DNA of 56,654 nt from Candidatus Sericytochromatia bacterium (GTDB lineage Bacteria > Cyanobacteriota > Sericytochromatia > UBA7694). The stretch is from the NCBI GenBank assembly GCA_015272195.1, contig JACYMC010000233.1, forward strand, positions 1 to 56,654, read 5' to 3'. This document shows positions 1-7,493 of the stretch, one piece after another. A program made the position numbers and the translations under genes. The notes under the pieces are model-generated. The model did not search any database and was not told the DNA's origin. It was given only the letters and a program-made list of their open reading frames with translations. Numbering within the stretch: the stretch's first letter is position 1; the number at the start of each line of letters is the position of its first letter.

Positions 1-577
1 TTGTAGTAACCTCTTTGACACTGGAGCAGACAACACCCAGAGATCTTTACGAGCAAGTCTACTGTGCCCGCGGGGACATGGAAAACCGGATCAAAGAGCA
101 GAAACACGACCTCGCTGCGGGACGAACGTCAGCGCATCTGTTTCGGGCCAACCAGCTTCGGCTCTGGTTTTCAGGGCTGGCGTATGTTCTGATGCAAGCG
201 ATTCGCCGGCTCGGATTGACGGGCACAAAGCTCGCCAAAGCACAGGCCGGAACAATTCGGCTCAAGCTGTTGAAGGTAGCGGCGCGCGTCCTGCATGTCG
301 GTGGGCACCTGATCTGTCAATTGGCGAGCGCGTGCCCCTTTCGTTCTCTGTGGGGACAGGTTCTGAAGCGATTGCGAATACCGTGAGCCTGAGCCCCTTC
401 ACCAAGATCTCAATCGCCTGAAACCAGGTTATCTTTGGCCTGTCGTCTGTCACCCAGCGAACGAACAAAGACAATGAATCAAGCGTGAAACGGCCTGTTC
501 AGAGGCTACCGAGTTCAGTAACCCCCCCGAAATATACCCTGCACCCTATGTGAACGCGCCTTTGTGAGAAATGCGGG
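1..577 (+). mobile_element. IS1380-type insertion sequence, 3' part, cut by window edge
   Basis: The segment holds the C-terminal part of a transposase and about 190 non-coding bases after its stop. It matches the last ~576 bases of the window in inverted orientation. I place the outer IS end at 577, where both copies share GAGAAATGCGGG and then diverge. Read inward, the terminus is CCCGCATTTCTCA, and a CC start is usual for IS1380-family ends. The two copies look identical from base 1 to about 448, then differ at scattered positions and strongly from about 519 to 567. The 5' half of the element lies outside the window. Confidence 0.8.
3..386 (+). CDS. IS1380 family transposase, C-terminal fragment (5' truncated by window)
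   Basis: The reading frame is open to the left edge, so the N-terminus is outside the window. A TTG at 15 is inside the frame and need not be a start. The fragment carries YCARGDMENRIKEQ, the region around the last acidic residue (E) of the DDE catalytic triad, followed by the usual DLAAGRTSAHLFRANQLRLW stretch. This is the signature of the DDE_Tnp_1-type domain of IS1380 transposases, which catalyse cut-and-paste movement of the element. An identical 3' part occurs inverted at the other end of the window. Whether the full-length copy is active cannot be judged. Confidence 0.85.
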   Translation, partial: VVTSLTLEQTTPRDLYEQVYCARGDMENRIKEQKHDLAAGRTSAHLFRANQLRLWFSGLAYVLMQAIRRLGLTGTKLAKAQAGTIRLKLLKVAARVLHVGGHLICQLASACPFRSLWGQVLKRLRIP

Positions 578-638
578 CTAAAGACACAGCGATCAGATCA
601 AACACAATAAACGCAGCGATCAGGACTTTTTTATCCAT
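546..638 (-). pseudogene. Small membrane-protein ORF running into the IS end (30 codons)
   Basis: On the minus strand an ATG at 638 opens a 30-residue frame: MDKKVLIAAFIVFDLIAV is one hydrophobic helix, then ARISHKGAFT and a TAG at 546. A GAGG about 10 bases upstream could serve as ribosome binding site. The last ~10 codons lie inside the insertion sequence (terminus at 577). The present C-terminus is therefore IS-derived, and the original gene was probably longer and interrupted by the insertion. It could also be a chance ORF. This is the only gene-like content between the transposase stop and tolC. Confidence 0.3.
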
Positions 639-690
639 GCTGTCTTGCCTCGTATGACTCAAAAGATGCCTTTAGCATACCGGGCTTTGG

Positions 691-744
691 GCAAAATGCA
701 AAATCCCCCGCCGGAGCAGGCCTTTCAAGCCTGTACAGCGGGGG
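691..744 (-). terminator. Rho-independent terminator after tolC
   Basis: CCCCCGC at 705-711 pairs with GCGGGGG at 738-744, and an inner CAGGC/GCCTG stem strengthens the hairpin. On the minus strand the stem is followed by ATTTTGCATTTTGC (691-704). It lies 22 bases past the TolC stop codon and would end the marR-barrel-tolC transcript. Confidence 0.75.
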
Positions 745-765
745 AGCAAAAGCGAAATGGGGCGC

Positions 766-2253
766 TTAGCGCAACTGGTCGATAATATCCAGCCCCAGGG
801 CCTGATACAGGGCCGCGCGGCGGATGTTGAGATCAAAACGCGCGGTGACCAGATTGTTCTGGGCCTGCTGCAGATTGTTCTGGGCCGTGATCACGTCCAG
901 CATGACCCCCACACCCTCCCGGTAAGAAATACGCGCCACGCGCAGATTTTCTTTGGCCAGCTCCACCCCGGCCAGGGCCAGCTGCTCGCGTTCGAGCACT
1001 TCATCCACGTCCATATAGGCCTGGCGCACGTCCAGAATCACCTGCTGCTGCTTCTGGTTGAGGTTGATCTGAGCCTGCTGGGCGCTGTTTTCGGCCCGCT
1101 GCACCTTGGACTGGGCCGCCAGGCCGTCAAAGATCGGCCAGTTCATATTCAGGCCATAGTTCAGGTTCTGAATATTGGCAGAGTTACCATTGACCACCGC
1201 GTTGTCCTGCAGACTGTAGCGAATTTGGGCCGAAATGGTGGGCCAGAGGGTGCGCCCCTGAATCACGGCGTTCATTTCGGAGATCTCTTTTTGCAGGCGA
1301 ATCTGGCGCAGATCGGCACGGTTTTCGAGGGCGGTCTGCAGGCTCTGGGCCTCGTCCAGCTGGTAGGCCGCCACAGTGGCATAGTTATTGAGCAGGACGG
1401 GGTAATCGGTTTCGCGTCCCATGACCTGGTTGAGCTGCATTTTGGCCTTTTCGTAAGCATTCACACTCTGACTCAGGCGCTGCTGAATCTGCAACATCTG
1501 ACTCTGGGCCTGCAGCAGATCCAGCTTGACACCCGTGCCGGCCTTGATGCGCACCTCGGCTGCGCGAATCTGCTCACGGGCCTGGGCCAGAGCCTCTTCT
1601 TCGATCTGCACCACCTGCCAGGCCCGCAGGGCGTTAAAGTAAGCGTTGGTGACCCGAAACGCCACGTTCTGACGCGTCTGGCGCAAAGCCTGCAGCATCA
1701 TGTCCACGTTGACATTGGCCAGGCGCACGGCGTCCACAATGCGAAAACCGGCAAACAGGGTCTGGCTGAGGGTGACATTGGACTGAAAGGTATTTACGCT
1801 GGCCGTACCCAGAAAAGCGGCAAACTGGGGGTTGTCCGTCAGGCCGCCACCGGCAGCCCCCCCCGAACTCACGTTGGTCGCCTGGCCAGCTGTGACCGGA
1901 TCCTGCCGGCCATAAGAGGCCGTGGCCGAGAGCTGGGGCAGGCCCTGGGCACCGGTTTCGGTAATCTGCAGCCGGGCGTCGCGGATGCGCTCTTCGGCCA
2001 GCAGAATGTCGTGGTTCTGCCTCTGGGCCACATCAATCGCTTCGGTTAAGGTCAAAAAGAACTTTTGTTTATCGGGGTCCGGCAAAATGCTGGCCGGCGG
2101 CTGCAGCGGGGCAGTCTGAGGTGTGGCGGCTGCCGCCGGTTCAGCTGGCGGCGCAGCGGGGGCTTCAGCGGCAGTCTGGGCCTGGACCGGCAGGCTCAGC
2201 AACACTGCCAGCAGGGCGGTCTGGGTCAGGCCCAGACGTTGATGGCGCTTCAT
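766..2253 (-). CDS. TolC family outer-membrane efflux channel
   Basis: This 495-residue protein is the outer-membrane exit duct of a tripartite pump. A signal peptide (MKRHQRLGLTQTALLAVLLSLPVQA) and an Ala/Pro-rich linker precede the long heptad-like helices typical of the outer-membrane efflux family (LTLTEAIDVAQRQNHDI, then a second repeat ending ENLRVARISYREGVGVMLDV). Length and the two-repeat layout fit TolC/OprM-type channels. The ATG follows GAGGGG with five bases between, and overlaps the upstream stop codon by ATGA, so the two genes are translationally coupled. It is last in the marR-barrel-tolC operon. It presumably works with the adaptor and RND pump transcribed divergently from 4042. 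The family call is strong; the substrate is unknown. Confidence 0.93.
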   Translation of the reverse strand: MKRHQRLGLTQTALLAVLLSLPVQAQTAAEAPAAPPAEPAAAATPQTAPLQPPASILPDPDKQKFFLTLTEAIDVAQRQNHDILLAEERIRDARLQITETGAQGLPQLSATASYGRQDPVTAGQATNVSSGGAAGGGLTDNPQFAAFLGTASVNTFQSNVTLSQTLFAGFRIVDAVRLANVNVDMMLQALRQTRQNVAFRVTNAYFNALRAWQVVQIEEEALAQAREQIRAAEVRIKAGTGVKLDLLQAQSQMLQIQQRLSQSVNAYEKAKMQLNQVMGRETDYPVLLNNYATVAAYQLDEAQSLQTALENRADLRQIRLQKEISEMNAVIQGRTLWPTISAQIRYSLQDNAVVNGNSANIQNLNYGLNMNWPIFDGLAAQSKVQRAENSAQQAQINLNQKQQQVILDVRQAYMDVDEVLEREQLALAGVELAKENLRVARISYREGVGVMLDVITAQNNLQQAQNNLVTARFDLNIRRAALYQALGLDIIDQLR

Positions 2254-3350
2254 AAAAGCCCCTCGGTCATGGTCCAGGGATCCAGTGAGATGCCAAAATG
2301 CAGAAAGTGGGTGTTTTCAAAGGCCGAAGCCCCAAAACTGTACCAGAGCTGGGTGTTGTACTGTCCCACAGCATAAGCGCCCGGAATGATTTCAAACTGA
2401 AGTTTGGCGCCCAGATCCGCACCCACCGTATACAGCAGGCCGTCATTGTTGCGGTTAACAAAGTTCAGCGTCAGCGGATACAGCGTGGCTTCGGGATAAA
2501 GGGTCCAGCGATCATTGAGCTTCCAGCCCAGGGCAGCAGTGGCGCCGGCACCCAGCCGGGTCTGCTCATAATCCATCAGCGAGCCCGTAAAAAGTACCGG
2601 CTGGCGGTCCTGGCTGCTGCGGTTATCGGGTGAGCGGTAATCCAGGATCAGGTCTGCCCCCAGAAAGAGCTCAAAGGGACCGTCCTGCTCATAGACCCAG
2701 CCACCGCCGACTTTGGCCAGCTGGCGGTTAATGTAAAAGGCCGGCTGAAAAGGGAAGTTGGCCACATCCACGGGCATGCGGCTGCGAAAAAAGCGCCCGC
2801 GAAAGGTCAGCGGCGTGCGAAAAGGCTGCAAGTCGGTACTCAGCCCAAACTCGTTCAGCACCAGACCGCCCAGGCCTGTTTCACCCTGATTAAACAGGGT
2901 GTAGTTCAGCTGGTAAAAAGCGGTGAACTGGCTGCCAAAAATCTGCTCGGGCCGGCGGGCGGGCTCACGCCCCTGATGGGCTGAAGGCAGCTGGGTGGTG
3001 AAGCGGGTCAGCGGCTGCAGTTCAATCTGCAGGCGCGGCTGGGACTGGCGAAAGTTCAGCGAAACCGGTTCATAGCCTTCGACCTGAAACAACACCTGAC
3101 CCGACAGACCGGCCTGCAGAGCGAGGGCAAAACGGCCTTCGGCATCGCTGAGGGTACCATTGAGGGCTGCGCGCTGACGCACATAGACGCCGCTGAGCGG
3201 CACCTGGGTTTCGGCGTCCACAATCACCCCGCTGATCTGATGGGTCTCAGCTGCGGCCGGGGGCGCCGCAGGTGCACTCTGGGCAAAAGCCGATGGCAGC
3301 GGCAGGCTGAGTGCCAGCAGCAGCGAAAGAAGTAGGGATTTATTCCACAT
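2250..3350 (-). CDS. Secreted carboxypeptidase-regulatory-like domain protein with beta-barrel-like C-terminus
   Basis: This is a 366-residue exported protein. After a signal peptide (ending AFAQ near residue 24) comes a CarboxypepD_reg-like domain (about residues 38-112: ISGVIVDAETQVPLSGVYV, then SDAEGRFALAL). This fold often forms the N-terminal plug-side domain of outer-membrane proteins. The remaining ~240 residues are rich in aromatic, alternating beta strands (FELFLGADLILDY, RWTLYPEATLYPL) and end in an amphipathic strand, which suggests an outer-membrane barrel. It overlaps marR by 11 bases and tolC by 4, so it is embedded in the efflux operon. It may be an accessory outer-membrane component of the pump. 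No enzymatic motif was seen. The ribosome binding site is weak (AAGGA about 13 bases upstream). Confidence 0.72.
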   Translation of the reverse strand: MWNKSLLLSLLLALSLPLPSAFAQSAPAAPPAAAETHQISGVIVDAETQVPLSGVYVRQRAALNGTLSDAEGRFALALQAGLSGQVLFQVEGYEPVSLNFRQSQPRLQIELQPLTRFTTQLPSAHQGREPARRPEQIFGSQFTAFYQLNYTLFNQGETGLGGLVLNEFGLSTDLQPFRTPLTFRGRFFRSRMPVDVANFPFQPAFYINRQLAKVGGGWVYEQDGPFELFLGADLILDYRSPDNRSSQDRQPVLFTGSLMDYEQTRLGAGATAALGWKLNDRWTLYPEATLYPLTLNFVNRNNDGLLYTVGADLGAKLQFEIIPGAYAVGQYNTQLWYSFGASAFENTHFLHFGISLDPWTMTEGLL

Positions 3351-3816
3351 ATTTGCGCAGTTTTTCCTTCATAAAGTGATGTATTTTTAATATAAACAGG
3401 CGATCTTCCAGCGAAAGCTCTTGCATGATATTGCGCAAAATGGCATGACGCCGCTGAGCAATGCGCTGCAGCAGATCCCGTCCCTGGTCTGTAATCGAAA
3501 CCTCCACCACACGCCGGTCACTTTCCAGACGGACCCGGCTGATCAGACCCTGCTTGAGCACCCGGTCCACCAGACCGGTGGCTGCGCCGTGGGTCAGACC
3601 CATCATATCGCTGAGATCTTTCATGCTCATGGACCCACATTTGTCGAGATAAAACAACACACTCAGCTGGGGTGGCGTAATGCTGGTGTCGTTCACGCTT
3701 CCTTCCATCAATTGCTTTTTGGTAAAACGCATCATCAGCAGAAACATTTCATCACTGCTTTCAATCAGGCGCTCGTCCAGATTATCGTGGGTTTCCACAT
3801 CGTCTCTGAGATTCAA
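3340..3816 (-). CDS. MarR family transcriptional regulator
   Basis: This 158-residue protein has the MarR winged-helix layout: an N-terminal dimerisation helix, a recognition region (MSMKDLSDMMGLTHGAATGLVDRVLKQGLI), a beta wing with the conserved DRR (RLESDRRVVEVSITDQGRDLL), and a C-terminal dimer helix. MarR proteins usually repress drug-efflux genes and release DNA when a small aromatic ligand binds. Here the gene heads the tolC operon and faces the divergent adaptor/RND operon, which makes local control likely. A palindrome at 3920-3944 covers its own -35 region, consistent with autorepression. The start at 3816 gives a normal family length. The ligand is unknown. Confidence 0.93.
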   Translation of the reverse strand: MNLRDDVETHDNLDERLIESSDEMFLLMMRFTKKQLMEGSVNDTSITPPQLSVLFYLDKCGSMSMKDLSDMMGLTHGAATGLVDRVLKQGLISRVRLESDRRVVEVSITDQGRDLLQRIAQRRHAILRNIMQELSLEDRLFILKIHHFMKEKLRKYVE

Positions 3817-3909
3817 GTTTTTTATTACCCAATTTCTGTGTTTCTACTGTCTGAAATGCTGTTCAGCTTATAGAATGCTGAAGGCAATAGATTAAATAAA
3901 CTTAAATTA

Positions 3910-3938
3910 ATTATACTCAAAATAGTTTTGATTCAAAA
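3910..3938 (-). promoter_or_regulatory. Promoter of the marR-barrel-tolC operon
   Basis: On the minus strand, -35 TTTTGA (3933-3938), a 17-base spacer and a perfect -10 TATAAT (3910-3915) give a start near 3903 and a leader of about 87 bases. The -35 lies inside the 3920-3944 palindrome. Confidence 0.6.
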
Positions 3939-3944
3939 CTATTT
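3920..3944. promoter_or_regulatory. Perfect palindrome, candidate MarR operator 1
   Basis: Twelve-base arms (AAATAGTTTTGA and its exact complement) flank a single central T at 3932. The site covers the -35 and spacer of the marR promoter and touches the -35 of the divergent promoter. Binding here would block both. It is assigned to the local MarR protein by position only. Confidence 0.6.
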
Positions 3945-3972
3945 GCACTTCAAAATACTTTTATGGTAAATA
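3943..3972 (+). promoter_or_regulatory. Candidate promoter of the Ig-lipoprotein/adaptor/RND operon
   Basis: TTGCAC (3943-3948), an 18-base spacer and TAAATA (3967-3972) predict a start near 3979, leaving a ~60-base leader. The region is very AT-rich, so other -10 choices exist. Confidence 0.4.
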
Positions 3973-3981
3973 TGTTTTATA

Positions 3982-4010
3982 CTAAATATTTTATAGTCTA
4001 AAATATTTAG
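3982..4010. promoter_or_regulatory. Palindrome, candidate MarR operator 2
   Basis: Twelve-base arms CTAAATATTTTA and TAAAATATTTAG are perfect complements around a 5-base centre (TAGTC). The site covers the predicted start of the plus-strand efflux transcript. Its half-sites resemble those of the 3920-3944 palindrome (CAAAACTATTT versus CTAAAATATTT), so the same regulator may bind both. Confidence 0.55.
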
Positions 4011-4041
4011 CGTCAAGCGACAAAGGAATCTATACCTTCAT

Positions 4042-6171
4042 ATGTTTAATCGCAGCCAGGTTATTGCCATGCTGTGCGCTGCACAGCTCCTGATCGCCTG
4101 CACAGCCCCCTTCGGTCTGCAGGCCCGGATCGCCAGCCCACTCGACAAGGCCCTGCGGGCCACTGTTGTCAATACAGAAAGCGGACAGCGCCTCCAGATT
4201 CTGCAACCCGAAAACCTGCCCCCCAGTCTGCAAAACGCCCAGGACATCCGGGCCATTCTTGACAACAGCAACAGCGTTTACCCTGTCACCCGCAACGCCG
4301 ATGGCACCCTGAGTATTCCCCTGCCGGCCGGCCGGGTGGCCGACAGCACCGGTCTGATTGAGCTGCTGCTGAGCGATAATGCCGGCGGCAGCTGGCTGCT
4401 GCGCTTTGATACCGGGCCACTGGTGACACTGCAGGAACCGCCTTTTCAGGTTCAGCCCGCAGGCGCAGCCGTTGTGGGCGCCACCTGGCAGCTGGGCCTG
4501 AACCCTGCAGAAAGCATCGATAACAGCCGCTACAGCTTTAACTGGTTCGCCAGCGCCAGCGCCCAGGGGCCCTGGCAGCCGCTCAGCGGCATGGACGCTA
4601 AGGTTCGCTGGACGCCAGCCCAGCCCGGCAATTATTTTGTGCGCCTTGATCTGCGCGAACGCAGCAGCGGCGCGGTTTCAACGATTATCAGCCCGGCACC
4701 GGTGGTGCTGGCCCAGGCCGCTGACGATATTGTGCTGACCACCCCTGCCGATGGCCGGGTGCTGGCAGGCGATCGCATTGAACTGCAGGCCAATCTGCCC
4801 CATCTGCCTACAGACACCCCGTTGATCTGGTCCTACGGCAGCAGCCCCCAGGGCCCCTGGCAGCCGATTGCTGGCCAGACCCAGGGCCTCAGCTGGGAGC
4901 CACCGGCAGCTGGCGGGTATTTCCTGCGCCTGCAGGTCAGCAGCGCAGAACAACTCGAGACCTATACCTCGTCACGGGTGCTGGTCACGGCTGTCAGCGC
5001 CGATGATGTGCTGCAGACCCTGCCAGCCAGCGGCAGTATCCTCCGGGGTGAGTCTGTCACCCTCAGCGCCAGTCTGCCCGAATTGCCCGCTGGCGCCAGC
5101 TACAGTTGGTCTTTTGCCCCCTCTCCCCAGGGCCCCTTTACCGCCATCAGCGGCAGCGGCCCCAGTCTGGAGTGGCTGCCCGAGCAGAGCGGCAGCTTTT
5201 ATCTGCGCCTGCGCGTTCAGCTGAGCCCGACGGATGTGCGCACCTATACTTCCGGCGAGCCGCTGGTCAGCGTTTCAGATTCCGACAGCGTCTTTGCCCT
5301 CAGCCCCCAGCCGGCCAACCTCAGCCGGGGTGAGTCTGTGGTACTGGCCCTGCGCGAGACGCCCCCACCCGCCCGCCGGATCAGCTGGGCCTATGCTCTC
5401 TCATCCCAGGGTCCCTGGCAGGCGATCACGGGTCAAGGACAAAATCTGCGCTGGACACCGCCCCGCGCCGGCAGTTATTTCCTGCGGGCCGAACTGAGCG
5501 GCGGCAGCGAAGCGAACGCCATCCTCAGCTCGGCCTCCGCGCTGGTCAATGTCAGCGAAAACAGCAACGCCATTCAGGTCAGCCCGGCCACCGGGCAGCG
5601 CCTGGGCCAGCTCGTACGGCTGCGTGCCAATCTGCCGGGTACAGAGGCCAATGCCCGCTACCAGTGGTTTGTGGGGCCCAGCGCCCAGGGGCCCTGGCAA
5701 AGCGCCCAGACCCTTGACAGTCAGCCCGAAAGTGCTGAACTCAACTGGTGGCCCGGCCAGGCCGGCAATTACCACGTCAAGGTCGATTTGCTGCAGAATC
5801 AGCAGGTGATCAGCTTTGTCTCACCCCAGCCGCTGGTGTTTATCAGCGCGGCGGAGACCTTCTTTCAGGTCAGCCCCCAGCCGGCCAATATCAGCACCCA
5901 GGGCGCGGTTGAAATCAACGCCTTCTTCCAGCCGCCGGCTGGTGAAACCTTCAGCTACTCCTGGTCTGCTGCACCGGCCCCCACCGGGCCCTTTATTGCC
6001 CTGGGCGGCAGCAACCAGCTCCGTTTTAACTGGACGCAGCCGGGCCAGGTCGGCCGTTATTTTCTGCGCCTGGACGCCCGCTCCAATCAAAGTGGGCGCG
6101 TTGTTTCCTTCCTCTCCGCTGAGCCTCTGGTCACAGTCGGAGAAGCCAGCCAAGCCACACCGAGGTTTTAG
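4042..6171 (+). CDS. Lipoprotein with six tandem Ig-like repeats
   Basis: This 709-residue lipoprotein heads the plus-strand efflux operon. The lipobox LIAC gives Cys20 as the lipidated residue. From about residue 127 to 705 there are six repeats of 92-100 residues. The consensus is a Y.W...PSPQGPWQ.I.G core, then L.W.P...G.YFLRL, then a closing PLV.V strand, the pattern of Ig/PKD-like beta sandwiches. No catalytic motif is visible. It sits 6 bases before the adaptor gene, so it is almost certainly co-transcribed with the pump. Such modules usually bind proteins or polysaccharide, so a scaffold or envelope-bridging role around the exporter is inferred. The ribosome binding site is weak (AAAGGA about 14 bases before the ATG). 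I cannot name the family. Confidence 0.8.
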   Translation: MFNRSQVIAMLCAAQLLIACTAPFGLQARIASPLDKALRATVVNTESGQRLQILQPENLPPSLQNAQDIRAILDNSNSVYPVTRNADGTLSIPLPAGRVADSTGLIELLLSDNAGGSWLLRFDTGPLVTLQEPPFQVQPAGAAVVGATWQLGLNPAESIDNSRYSFNWFASASAQGPWQPLSGMDAKVRWTPAQPGNYFVRLDLRERSSGAVSTIISPAPVVLAQAADDIVLTTPADGRVLAGDRIELQANLPHLPTDTPLIWSYGSSPQGPWQPIAGQTQGLSWEPPAAGGYFLRLQVSSAEQLETYTSSRVLVTAVSADDVLQTLPASGSILRGESVTLSASLPELPAGASYSWSFAPSPQGPFTAISGSGPSLEWLPEQSGSFYLRLRVQLSPTDVRTYTSGEPLVSVSDSDSVFALSPQPANLSRGESVVLALRETPPPARRISWAYALSSQGPWQAITGQGQNLRWTPPRAGSYFLRAELSGGSEANAILSSASALVNVSENSNAIQVSPATGQRLGQLVRLRANLPGTEANARYQWFVGPSAQGPWQSAQTLDSQPESAELNWWPGQAGNYHVKVDLLQNQQVISFVSPQPLVFISAAETFFQVSPQPANISTQGAVEINAFFQPPAGETFSYSWSAAPAPTGPFIALGGSNQLRFNWTQPGQVGRYFLRLDARSNQSGRVVSFLSAEPLVTVGEASQATPRF

Positions 6172-6177
6172 AACATC

Positions 6178-7491
6178 ATGAAAGCACTCTCTTTTCGTCT
6201 GCCCGCCCTGCTGCTGAGCCTCAGCCTGCTGGTAACGGCCTGTTCCGGCAGCGATGAGCCCGCAGCCAGTGAAGCCAGCCCGAGCGCCCAGAGCGACAGC
6301 GCCAGCAAAGAAACCAATGTGCGCGTGCTCCAGCTGCGCCCCAGCTCTTTTACCCGCCAGAGCGAACTCACAGGCACAGTCGAACCCTGGAAAAGCGTCA
6401 CTTTGGCCGCTGAAATTGGCGGCAAACTCGAAAACTTTCGCCTCACTGAAGGCCAGACCGTCAGACAGGGCCAGGTTCTGGGCAGCGTCAACGCCCGGGT
6501 CCTGAGCGCCCAGAAAAACCAGGCGGAGGCCAATTACAAACTGAGTCAGCTGCAGGAAAAGTGGCAAAAACAAAACCTGAGCAAACAGGTCGATCTGGCC
6601 GAAACCGGTTATGCCAATGCCGCCAGCACCTACAGCCGCCAGAAACAACTCTATCAGGAGCAGGTGGTATCGGCCCAGAATTTTGACAACAGCGAAACCA
6701 GTCTGGCCAACAGCAAACTGCAGCTGGAGCTCCAGAAAATCAGCCGGTCAGCGGGGCTGGAAGTCAACCAGCAGCAAACCCGTGTGGCGGCCGCCAGTCT
6801 GGAAGTGGCCAGGGTTTCGCTGTCACAGGCCAGCATCAGCAGTCCACTGAGCGGCTATGTCAACCGCGTCAATGCCGAAAACGGCGAGGTGGTCAGCCCC
6901 GGTATGGCCCTGGCTGAAATTGTGCAAATGAACCCGGTCAAACTGACCGTGGGTGTGCCTGAACGCGAAATTGCCGCCGTCAGCCTCGGCCAGGAAGTGG
7001 AAGTGTTCTTTGATGCCCTGCCCGATCAGCGCTTTAAGGGCCAGATTATCTTTATTGCCGCCGTGGCCGAACAGGAAAGCAAAACCTTTCCGATTAAAAT
7101 CCGGCTGGATAACCCCGGCATCAAAATGCGCGGCGGCATGATTGGGCGCATTGCACTGAACCAGGGCCGCGTCAACGATGCCATTGTGGTACCACAGGAT
7201 GCCGTGATCGACGAAAAAGGCGGTCGTTTTGTGTTTGTGGAACAGGACGGTATCGCCCGCAAAACCAGCGTAACCCTCGGCCCGCGCCAGGGCAGCGAAG
7301 TGGTGATCAGCAGCGGCTTAAAAGCTGGCGATGCCCTGATCACCTTTGGTCAGCGCAACGTGCTTGACGGGGACCCGGTCAACGTTCAGGAGCGACGTTT
7401 TCAGGGCGCACCACCGCCCCCTGAAGCCCAGCCTGCCAGCAGTCCGACTGCCAGCAACAGCCCGGCACCTGCCACCAAAGCGGAGGGCTGA
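6178..7491 (+). CDS. RND efflux periplasmic adaptor (HlyD/MFP family lipoprotein)
   Basis: This 437-residue membrane-fusion protein links an inner-membrane RND pump to a TolC channel. Cys22 in VTAC is a lipobox, so the protein is probably lipid-anchored like AcrA. The order is barrel-sandwich half (TGTVEPWKSVTLAAEIGG), alpha hairpin (about residues 100-220, Gln/Ala-rich coiled coil), second half (ISSPLSGYVNRVNAENGEVV), beta-barrel domain and membrane-proximal domain (PQDAVIDEKGGRFVFV). The C-terminal tail is Pro/Ala-rich. Six bases separate it from the Ig-repeat gene and two from the pump gene, so all three form one transcript. Confidence 0.94.
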   Translation: MKALSFRLPALLLSLSLLVTACSGSDEPAASEASPSAQSDSASKETNVRVLQLRPSSFTRQSELTGTVEPWKSVTLAAEIGGKLENFRLTEGQTVRQGQVLGSVNARVLSAQKNQAEANYKLSQLQEKWQKQNLSKQVDLAETGYANAASTYSRQKQLYQEQVVSAQNFDNSETSLANSKLQLELQKISRSAGLEVNQQQTRVAAASLEVARVSLSQASISSPLSGYVNRVNAENGEVVSPGMALAEIVQMNPVKLTVGVPEREIAAVSLGQEVEVFFDALPDQRFKGQIIFIAAVAEQESKTFPIKIRLDNPGIKMRGGMIGRIALNQGRVNDAIVVPQDAVIDEKGGRFVFVEQDGIARKTSVTLGPRQGSEVVISSGLKAGDALITFGQRNVLDGDPVNVQERRFQGAPPPPEAQPASSPTASNSPAPATKAEG

Positions 7492-7493
7492 AA

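Noticed and set aside
757..2049. 430-codon plus-strand frame opposite tolC
   Set aside because: It lies wholly antisense to a clear TolC gene, has no ribosome binding site, and its His/Gln/Leu-rich translation is typical of a shadow frame in GC-rich DNA.
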